From Lysobacterales bacterium (GTDB lineage: Bacteria; Pseudomonadota; Gammaproteobacteria; Xanthomonadales; Xanthomonadaceae): a DNA stretch of 64,000 nucleotides. The position numbers and the translations under genes are program-made. Shown piece by piece: positions 56,806 to 64,000 of this stretch. The stretch's first letter is position 1. Each line of letters starts with the position of its first letter. Under the pieces are notes generated by a model, which saw only the letters and a list, made by a program, of their open reading frames with translations, ran no database searches and was not told where the DNA came from. The stretch lies in NCBI GenBank assembly GCA_016718605.1, contig JADKCY010000007.1, positions 18,005 to 82,004 on the forward strand, read 5' to 3'.

Positions 56806-59161
56806 ACCCGAAATCTGACCTCCTTCCTGCGATCACCACGCTCCGGAAGGACGGCACCTTGCAACACGCTGTCGTCTTCGGCCTCAATTTGCGCGGCACT
56901 AGCCTGACGAAACTTCTGGACGAGATCGTCGTGACCGAGCGATTGCGCACATCGCGTCAGCCAGCCGAGGCTCCATACCGATTGCATGGAAGGATCGATC
57001 ACGCGGCTCACGGCATCGTGATGCAGCAAGCGCGCGGCAGTGGTTTGGCCGAGCGCGGCCACGATATCGCCCTTCAATACCAAGTAGGCCGGCTGGACCT
57101 CCTGCTCAAGAACCCGATCGATAACCTCGAGCGCTTCCGAATGGCGTTTTCGTCGGTGCAGAAATAGCGCAAGGTTGAACCCCGCCATCGACCACTCAGA
57201 CGCCTGCCGGTAGACCGTCTCGGCACGCGCGTGATCACCCAATTCCTCCAGGTAGATCGCCCGGAGATTGAGCAGATGGAAGGTCGGACCGTCGTGCTGC
57301 ACGGCGCAGGCGATGTAGTGCAGCGCCCGCTCGCGGTGGCCGATGCGCGCCGCATCGCGTGCCATCTGCTCGAAGGTGCGTCCGAGCTGCGACTCGGGAA
57401 TCCTGCTGCAGCGGACCATTTCTTCCGCCTCCAGCAGTCGGCAGCGCGCGACTTGGCCTTGATCGGTATGCGTCAGGGGCGCATCGAAGCGCTGCTCGAA
57501 GTCGGATTCACCTTCTTCGTCGGCGTCGACGCGTCGGAGCCGCAGTGTGAGGCACTGGTTCTCGTCCAGCGACCACTCGACCGCCAAGGGCTCGCCCTGC
57601 GTCACGGGCGCTTCCAACTGCCAAATCGAGCGGCCCACGACTCGCCCGCCATCGGCGATGACCTCGATGGCGAGATCCACCGGCCTGTCGGCGACGGTTG
57701 CCGGCGCGAAGACCACCACGGGCTGCGCGGCTGCGGCAGGCAGCGTGGCACCCGCCTTCACCAGCGGGACCAGACCTTGGCGCGTGCGCAGACCGAGTTC
57801 GGCGCTGGATGCCGGCGCGATAAGCGGCTTGCCGGTCGCTGCCATGGCAAGCGCCTGCAGCGCCGCACCCCGTGCAATGGCGCCTTGCACATCCAGATCG
57901 TCGCCCAGCTCGACCACATCCGCCTGAGAGAAGTAGTCCCTCAGCGCGTCCTGCACCTGCGGAATACGGCTGCTTGAACCCGCGAGCAGAACGAGGTCGA
58001 TGGCCTCTGGGCCCAGGCCAGCACGCGCCAGAACCTGATGGATCGGCCGGAACACCGAATCGCGTTCAACAAACTCATCCGAGGCGGGCTTGTCCGGGTT
58101 GGGGTCGAGAAAGGGGCGCAGCAGCTTCTCGAAGGTCGCCTGATCAAGGCGCGCGTCGCTCAAGAAAAGCTCGCGCTGATTCCACTCGATGCCGTGATCA
58201 CCGGCAGAGATCACCTCGACCGCATTGGCGTCCTCGCCATTTTCCCGCTGCGCACGCAGCCGTTGGCACAGCGCGCGCTTCAACTGCTCGGCCACTGGCA
58301 ACAGCACGGGCTCGAAACGGCGGCGCTTGTCGGCGAAGCTCACCGCTGTGCGCTCCAGTCGATAGCGCTCCAGCAGCGTCGGAATCAGGTGGCCGTGCAC
58401 GATGGCGCGGTCGATGTCGCCGCCGCCGATGCGGTGGTAGCGGCTGGTCGCGAGCAACCGCGGGGCCAGGGCTGCGGTCTCCGATGCCTGCAGGGTGAAC
58501 AGCGCGACATCGCAGGTACCACCGCCGAAATCGAACACCAGCCACGTCGCACCGGCGGACAGGTGCTCGCCGGCCTTGCCGGGGTCGCGATGCAGCAGAT
58601 CGAGCACGGCGGCGTAGGGCTCGTCGAGCAGACGCACTTCCTGGTACTCGTCGAACACGAGTGATACGGCATCCCGCGTCGCTGTGCGCTGCGCCCCGTG
58701 GAAGGATGCGGGCACCGTGATCACCATGGGGTTCGCAATCGGCTCGCCATCCAGCCGAGAAGCGTGGAACAGGTATTCGATGATGTGTCCGGCGATCTCG
58801 GTGGCCGATTGGAATCCCTCCGGCGCACGCGCATAGGTGTGTCGCAAACCGATCTCGTTCTTGGTCTCGGAGAACGAGCCCTTGTGCTGGAAAAAGCGTG
58901 GCGTGCGCGCGAGCCGCTTGGCGGCATGGCCGACGATGGCCTGTCCCTCCTTCACTGCCACGACCGAGGGCACGGCGATCTGGCCTTCGGGCTGCCCAGG
59001 CTCGTCGATGGTCTGGCACTCGCCACGAGTTCGCCGTCCTCGTAGCGCGCCACCGCGATGCAACTCTTGGTGGTGCCCAGATCGATACCGACGGCCGCGC
59101 CGTCGAACGCCTGCACCGCCAGCGCCTCGCGCAGGTCGTCAAACACCGTTGTTGCCACCAT
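56802..59161 (-). pseudogene. Hsp70 (DnaK)-like ATPase with C-terminal TPR-like region, one frameshift
   Basis: The start ATG 59161 gives AVGIDLGTTKSCIAVARYEDG, the Hsp70 phosphate-1 loop. The frame then changes near 59016: the other frame continues TIDEPGQPEGQIAVPSVVAV and runs to 56802. Adding one C to the CC near 59016 (minus strand GCCAG to GCCCAG) joins them. The rest is intact: VFDFGGGTCDVALF near 206, LLAGSSSRIPQV near 395, a short substrate-like domain, and a C-terminal helical repeat region (HYIACAVQHDGPTFHLLNLR, AETVYRQASEWSMAGFNLAL) like TPR. The product, about 785 residues, is longer than DnaK. It is likely a specialised chaperone, not the housekeeping DnaK. Confidence 0.85.
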
Positions 59162-59210
59162 CGCACGACTCCTCGCCAGATCAGTTCACCGCGAATCTAG
59201 ACTGAGGCAG

Positions 59211-59235
59211 CCCTGTCTCAGCAGGTGAGACAGGG
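59211..59235. promoter_or_regulatory. 10-bp inverted repeat between divergent genes
   Basis: CCCTGTCTCA and TGAGACAGGG around a 5-base loop. It lies between the Hsp70-like start (59161, minus) and the hydrolase start (59316, plus), well placed as a shared operator for a dimeric regulator. It is not a CIRCE element. Confidence 0.55.
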
Positions 59236-59315
59236 CGATCAGAGAATGCGTGTGGTGGGACCGTGAGGAGCGATCACCCACCTACCGCACCACTGTCTTA
59301 CTTCGGGAGATGCCA

Positions 59316-60203
59316 ATGCAAACCGTCTCGCCGCTGGCTGCCATTCCCGTCTTTTACGACGCGCGCATGGTGGCCGACGCACAGAGCTACTCACCGAGTG
59401 CGGGCAAGCCACGGGAGGTCGTCGAAAGCTGGAAGGCGCTGCGTTTGCCGCTCGCGTTCGAGTCCTTCTCGCCATTGCCGCGAGGTGCGCTGGCAACAGC
59501 GCATACGCGTTCCTTTGTCGATGGCGTCCTGGAAGGGCGCACCAAAAATGGCTTCGGCAACTGTCTGATGGCGGTTGCCAACACGCTGCCGTGGACCTCG
59601 GGCGCCATGCTTGCGGCAGCGCGTGAAGCACTGGCCAATCGACTGGTCGCGGTCGCGCCCGTCTCCGGTTTCCACCATGCGAGACACGATCACGCGGCAG
59701 GCTACTGTACTTTCAACGGACTCATCGTCGCGGCGCGCGTCCTGCTCGCGGAGCGTCGAGTCACGCGTGTGGGCATTCTCGACTGCGACATGCACTACGG
59801 CGATGGTACCGAGCAAATCATCCGTCATCTGGGACTTTCCGCGTCGATCAAACACATCACCGTCGGTAGGGACTTTGTTCGACCGGCACAAGCGGAGCAG
59901 TTCCTTCGGGAGCTGCCCGAGATGGTCGCTGACTTTCAGGGCTGCGACGTGATTCTGTATCAGGCTGGCGCCGATCCGCATGTCGACGATCCACTCGGCG
60001 GCTGGTTGACCAATACCCAACTGGCGCAGCGCGATCGAACGGTGTTCGAACACTGCAAATGGCTGGGTATTCCGGTGGCGTGGAATCTTGCAGGCGGCTA
60101 CCAGACACCCCTGCGCCGCGTGCTCGACATCCATGACGCCACCCTTCAGGCGTGCATCGAAATCTATCTCGATCAGCCGCAGCAAGCGGGACTGTATCCA
60201 TAG
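59316..60203 (+). CDS. Histone-deacetylase-superfamily hydrolase
   Basis: 295 residues. Start ATG 59316 chosen because GGGAG lies 6 bases upstream. Zinc-enzyme signatures: SGFHHARHDHAAGYCTFNGL (His pair), ILDCDMHYGDGTEQI (metal Asp/His) and YQAGADPHVDDPLGG (metal Asp), then NLAGGYQTP. This is the acetylpolyamine/histone deacetylase fold, which removes acyl groups from amines. Divergent from the Hsp70-like operon with a shared palindrome between them. Substrate unknown. Confidence 0.9.
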   Translation: MQTVSPLAAIPVFYDARMVADAQSYSPSAGKPREVVESWKALRLPLAFESFSPLPRGALATAHTRSFVDGVLEGRTKNGFGNCLMAVANTLPWTSGAMLAAAREALANRLVAVAPVSGFHHARHDHAAGYCTFNGLIVAARVLLAERRVTRVGILDCDMHYGDGTEQIIRHLGLSASIKHITVGRDFVRPAQAEQFLRELPEMVADFQGCDVILYQAGADPHVDDPLGGWLTNTQLAQRDRTVFEHCKWLGIPVAWNLAGGYQTPLRRVLDIHDATLQACIEIYLDQPQQAGLYP

Positions 60204-60470
60204 TCCTCCGCCAACGCCGAACGTCGTGTGGTGGAGCCGCCTTGCGCCAGGTGTTCGAAGTTGAGCGGCATCCCTGTAATTGAGACGGTTTGATGAAACC
60301 TAGAACGACTATGACAAACGTCGTGATACCGAGGGTGGAATGGAACGGCCTCCGACCAGAGCGCCAACGAATTCGCTGGATAGCGCCTTCATTGCCTGAA
60401 GTACGCGCTGTCTCACGCCTTGAGATTCGGACCTGCTGCAATGCTGACGCCAAACCCTGAGGCCTGACCC

Positions 60471-61022
60471 ATGAACCGTGATGCCCGATGGCGCGAGTTG
60501 ATCGACTTCATTCTGATGATGGCAAGGCGCGATGATGTCTGTTCTGTGTCTTGCCAATTTAGTGATCTGCGCCTCTGGGAAGGACTGCTTGGCGAGCAGA
60601 TCAAGCGCTCCCAGCAAACCGGGCTGCCTTTGCAAGAGGCCTACTTCCTGTCTGGACCAGACGGTGGCTTGCACGGGATTGCCAAGAATCACGCAGGTCT
60701 CGAAGACAGGCCAAAGGATCAGTGGTACGACGGCACCACCTTGGAAGAAACGATGGGCGGCGAGATTCATATCCCGTGCGAGGGCGTCTGCGGTGCGGAT
60801 CTGTTCGTCTATCCCGACTGGCGCGTGATCTATCCCGAAGCGTGGGAAGTCGAAGGCGCGATGCTGCACTCTGCGACGGCACGTCGACCCTGCAATCACT
60901 TGTTGATTGAAAAGAAGCTCAAGGAGCCCCGTTGTGCCACCCGTTACGGACCCATCGCCGGGACCTGGTGGCTCTACAGCAGCAACGGGCCGCGCGTTGA
61001 GTGCAATCCCCATCGATTCTGA
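60471..61022 (+). CDS. Hypothetical protein
   Basis: 183 residues, no domain recognised. Features: DVCSVSCQFSDLRLWE at the N-terminus, IHIPCEGVCGADLFVYPDW and RRPCNHLLIEKKLKEPRC, so several cysteines but no tidy zinc pattern. No signal peptide. Codon use looks normal for the window. Confidence 0.6.
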   Translation: MNRDARWRELIDFILMMARRDDVCSVSCQFSDLRLWEGLLGEQIKRSQQTGLPLQEAYFLSGPDGGLHGIAKNHAGLEDRPKDQWYDGTTLEETMGGEIHIPCEGVCGADLFVYPDWRVIYPEAWEVEGAMLHSATARRPCNHLLIEKKLKEPRCATRYGPIAGTWWLYSSNGPRVECNPHRF

Positions 61023-61116
61023 GTTCGCCACATGGGGGGCTATCCCGTGTTTTCGGGGTTGCGCCGCTGACGGATCACGCTAGCCAGGAACCTCCCACGC
61101 CGGTTATCGCAACGGC

Positions 61117-61248
61117 TTGAAGGAAAAGCGCTCAGAGGCATGGTTCATGCAGGCTGCAGAAAATTGGGAACGACTGCGTAACGTCGGCATACCGGATGCC
61201 GCCGTTGCCGTCCACGGGATCCGGACACTCAACAGGGGCGATGTATGA
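61117..61248 (+). CDS. Small ORF coupled to next gene
   Basis: 43 codons from TTG 61117 (KEKRSEAWFMQAAENWERL), or 33 from ATG 61147. Its TGA overlaps the ATG of the following gene (ATGA), a strong coupling sign. The stretch looks like a real protein tail, so it may be the remnant of a longer gene: the frame is closed by TAG at 61081. Confidence 0.4.
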   Translation: MKEKRSEAWFMQAAENWERLRNVGIPDAAVAVHGIRTLNRGDV

Positions 61249-61673
61249 TCCATCAACACCACGTCTATCCCTTCGTTCGCATCGGCGAGCCGTGCGACTT
61301 TGATCCCACTTTGGAAGACGTGCCCTACGATGACGATTGGCGGATAGAGATCGCAGGCACGCTACACGACACGAGATATAGCTCGCGCCGCAATGCGCTC
61401 CAAGATGTTGAGATCGTCCTGTTCGACCTGTGGCCCGACAAGGCGTTCATCCCACAGCAAATCCAAGCAGCCGTCGATGCGGGGAACGTGACCTTGGCGC
61501 AGGAACTGGTCGAGGGCCAGGAACGTTCCCATAAGCGGCGAGACGACCTGAGGCGCCATAGCGAAATACTTGCCCTGCATAGTCGTTTGTTTAAGCCGCT
61601 GGATGAGTTGACGGAGGAGATCAGACGGCGTCGACGTGGCATCCCGGATGATCCTATTGACTCCGGAAGCTAG
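61245..61673 (+). CDS. Hypothetical protein
   Basis: 142 residues. N-terminal half contains IAGTLHDTRYSSRRNALQD; the C-terminal half is a charged helix (LAQELVEGQERSHKRRDDLR, LTEEIRRRRRGIPDD). AGGGG precedes the ATG. It overlaps the small ORF upstream. Not recognised. Confidence 0.6.
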   Translation: MIHQHHVYPFVRIGEPCDFDPTLEDVPYDDDWRIEIAGTLHDTRYSSRRNALQDVEIVLFDLWPDKAFIPQQIQAAVDAGNVTLAQELVEGQERSHKRRDDLRRHSEILALHSRLFKPLDELTEEIRRRRRGIPDDPIDSGS

Positions 61674-61772
61674 CCATTGCACCCACTAGGCGCGTTCTAG
61701 ATTGCGCCGTGAATCGAGGGTACCAACCCAAATAGATGCGCGGTCTTGTCGCCATCTCTCCGGAGTCAACCC

Positions 61773-62403
61773 ATGACCCAAGTTATCCCCATGGTGGCAA
61801 TCGCCTACTTGGCCATCGGCATCTTTTTCACCATGGCAGGTCCCGCGGCCCGTTTACTGAAGCGCGGGGTGCAAGCCTCGCCAGAGACAAGCGCGTGCCC
61901 ACATGGAAGCGAGTGGCTTACTGCTCGATCCGGCAATCTTCATTGTGCTGGGTTGGCCGGTCTTGGTGATCGCTGCACGCAGAGATGAACGCTGTGGTCT
62001 AACAAGCATGGACTCATGGGAACCGGCGTCAGACGAACCTACCGCCAAAGCGGCCGCGAGAATCGCAGAGATCGAGGCCGGACCACCCCGCTGTATGACG
62101 CTTCACGAGTTCCAAAGGATTGGCCATGACCTCGCGTGGTTCGACGCGGCCTTCATCAAGCAGGCCATGGCCAAACGCGGTTATCTGGTCGCAATGGCAA
62201 CGACGGGCACCGGCGACTCCCTGCCCGTGAAGATTGAAGTAGCGAGCGAGATTGGACAGCCCCTGCTTCTCACCGAAGTCTCGCCAAACGTGTGGCGGTT
62301 TTCCACTTGCGACGATAGCTGGATGCATCTCGCCGGGCGAGCAGGTGATGCGTGCGTTCGCGACGGCATTGTCGTCAGTGTCTTCGTCACCATGATGAGT
62401 TAG
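61773..62403 (+). pseudogene. Small membrane protein, probable frameshift
   Basis: The first frame (61773 to 61988) starts MTQVIPMVAIAYLAIGIFF, a membrane helix, then AGPAARLLKRGV and loses sense. The second frame (from about 61903) gives LLLDPAIFIVLGWPVLVIAA, a second membrane helix, then a soluble domain with MTLHEFQRIGHDLAWFDAAF to 62403. The order suggests one two-helix protein split near 61.9 kb. Two separate genes remain possible. Confidence 0.45.
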
Positions 62404-62929
62404 CCACATTGGTTTCCGTTGTGGACGCCCTCGGTGCCACCGACTGGATCAAAGGGCTGTCGCCACCGCCAAGGTTCGGCCCGATAGCCTTGTTGGAGCT
62501 CCAGCAAGCACAACAGGACCAACAACCCAAGCGAGCCAGTGGGCGTGGCGCATGAAGCTCACCCATGCAGACGTTGTTGGCATCTCAAGAAAGAAACGCT
62601 CAAGGGCCTGCCTCGTGCGATTGCCCACTCCCCTTCTGATGCCCTGCACTGATCAATCGGTGGATGTTCGATCATGGCATCGCAGCAGAGGCGGTAACGC
62701 CGCTGGATCGCCTTTGCTGCTGGCGCAGCGGGCGTGGGCGTGCCGACGTTTCAGCCTGCCTACCTCCAGAGTTGGGCTGGGGTTGCACCGAAGAAACGAG
62801 GCGTTGGAGGCGCGGTCATTGCTTCCCAAGGGCAGGAACGTTCCCAGCTTTGGATGCTCCATCGTGCCGCATCGCAGCGCTGGATTCCGGTTGCCATCAA
62901 ACGCCTTGATCGCGTCTCGCCAGCGGCGC
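62404..62929. other. No supported gene
   Basis: About 525 bases. Open frames on both strands here show no conserved features; the minus-strand ones are the tails of the disrupted secreted-protein gene to the right. Confidence 0.4.
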
Positions 62930-64000
62930 TTACCAACGATTCCGCTTCGAAACCATCGGCAAACACCGCCGCATTCGGACCCACCATGCCCAGCATTGAC
63001 TGATGGGCATTTTGCGTCGTCGGGCCGCATTGGCATTCGCCAGCGGGTTGGCAGGGTCCTTGCGTGCCCACTGGTGATATGACATCGGTGTAGCGCTTTG
63101 AAACCGCAACTCGTCGCATAGGTCATGCTGTCCGGGCAATACGTCTCATGCGCCAGACCGAAGCTGTGTGATTTCGTGTGTGGCCGTCCAGCACAGGTCC
63201 AGCACACTGTCTGGAAACACGTTCCCGAAGGTAAACGTGATTGATCGAGGAATCTCGCCACAACTGAAGGGCGAAACACCTGCCGCACCGTCGGACATGC
63301 CGAGCTGGGCTGGCGTGCCCGCAACGACCGCTCAACATGGGCCACCGGTCCGGGATCGGTGGTGGTGACCGTCAGACGGTAGGGTTGCAGGACGTCGCGA
63401 ATACACGCGACCGTGGCATCCCGAAGTCTCCGGTTGTCCCGCTGAACGGGGACAAGGTTCGAGGCCGGAAACCAGTGAAGACACGTTAGTGGACGCATTG
63501 TTGGTGTTGCCGCGATTGACGTGCAATTCCCGCTTCTGGCGGTGGTTTGAGATAGACCAGCCGGAACTCGCCGTCACCGCCATCGATGCGGCGCAAGCCG
63601 CCATCAATGCCGGTGACATCAACGCCCGCGGTCAACCCGATCGGGGTGCCCGTCGTTGACGTCGCAGTTGTTGCTCGGGCAGGGTATCGCGTCAAACAGC
63701 TCACTCACGGAACTGCGCTCGCGAGAAGCGCCTATACCAAGTGCCGACCGGAAATCGTCAATACGCCACGTGCCGTCAGATCCCGTGATGGCCGAAATCA
63801 CTTCAGCGCCATCGTCTTGGTGCACATGGGCAGTGGCGCTTTCCAATGGCGCGTCACGACCGACATCACGTATCTCCCCGGACAGGCTGCCACCGGCACA
63901 AGGACAAAGTCGATGTCGCTGGTATCCGAACCCTGTTGCATCGGCGACCGGATCTCCCCGATGTCGGCAGGCATTGCGCCATCGGGCAAGGGCGACCGTC
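62930..64000 (-). pseudogene. Secreted protein with carboxypeptidase-regulatory-like repeats and metallopeptidase-like part, frame-disrupted, runs off window
   Basis: Pieces of one protein are spread over several minus-strand frames, read from 64000 leftward: SDIDFVLVPVAACPGRYVMS, then SAITGSDGTWRIDDFRS, then PIGLTAGVDVTGIDGG (strand-repeat, regulatory-like domains). Then PYRLTVTTTDPGPVAH, then SFGLAHETYCPDSMTYATSC (a metzincin-type zinc motif once HExxH is allowed for a frame shift near 63175), and finally MLGMVGPNAAVFADGFE. The last is a C-terminal motif frequent in exported proteins of Lysobacteraceae. The N-terminus lies beyond the window. Decay versus local sequencing error cannot be separated. 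Confidence 0.6.

Noticed and set aside
1..64000. CRISPR array
   Set aside because: No regularly spaced direct repeats were noticed anywhere in the window.

Overview
The window is GC-rich DNA from a gammaproteobacterium, most likely Lysobacterales/Xanthomonadales. The hints are a secreted protein with a Xanthomonadaceae-style C-terminal FADGFE motif at the right edge, another secreted protein with an RSGAGWAIEK-type motif, and a tRNA-Arg(CCG) 3' fragment of gammaproteobacterial type. The assignment is inferred from motifs only. Almost everything here is accessory DNA: two large anti-phage modules, toxin-antitoxin genes, transposase scraps, an integration module and lone regulators.

Layout. 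(1) 0-2 kb: a WYL-domain transcription factor (one frameshift) overlapping an ADP-ribosylglycohydrolase gene. (2) 2.3-28.7 kb: one tightly packed minus-strand operon of ten genes, transcribed from 28.7 down to 2.4 kb: SNF2/RapA helicase, DUF6361-like protein, two-HKD phospholipase-D protein, a second SNF2 helicase, a large Eco57I-like N6-adenine methyltransferase (C-terminal part broken by frameshifts), a PLD-like protein, a DUF3883 protein, an unknown protein, a 2130-residue DEAD/H helicase with DUF1998-like zinc cluster and nuclease-like tail, and a UvrD helicase with a RelE-like N-terminus. It shares parts with DISARM and Druantia but I cannot match the whole set to a named system. This is the best candidate for an undescribed system. 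(3) 28.8-31.0 kb: a 2-kb segment bounded by two copies of the same IS3-family end, holding a PUA-like gene, IS1595 and IS110 scraps and an orphan gene. (4) 31-34.3 kb: DUF2130 protein, MazEF-type and VapBC toxin-antitoxin pairs, and a degenerate HigBA-like pair. (5) 34.4-37.2 kb: a small HTH-like protein and two secreted proteins. (6) 37.2-43.7 kb: an unusual integration module with a 1609-residue protein carrying a tyrosine-recombinase-like C-terminus, next to a 45-bp 3' fragment of tRNA-Arg(CCG), which I read as an attachment site. (7) 43.8-54.6 kb: cytosine methyltransferase, ankyrin-sigma70 fusion, GHKL/MutL-like ATPase (one frameshift), Z1 helicase, DUF4420 nuclease and AIPR protein, i.e. 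a Mza-type defence operon. (8) 54.7-55.6 kb: an IS3 remnant that cuts off a HEPN-type gene. (9) 56-64 kb: HAD phosphatase, a Cys-rich protein and an Hsp70-like protein (one frameshift) divergent from a histone-deacetylase-like hydrolase, several hypotheticals, and a frame-broken secreted protein running off the right edge.

How the genes fit together: the two defence operons each combine a methyltransferase (self-marking) with several ATP-driven DNA translocases and nuclease-like proteins, the usual logic of restriction-like immunity. The WYL regulator and the sigma-ankyrin protein are plausible controllers. Frameshifts recur in otherwise intact genes; three of them can be repaired by changing one base in a short G/C run. 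So some 'pseudogenes' here may be sequencing errors and the calls are hedged accordingly.
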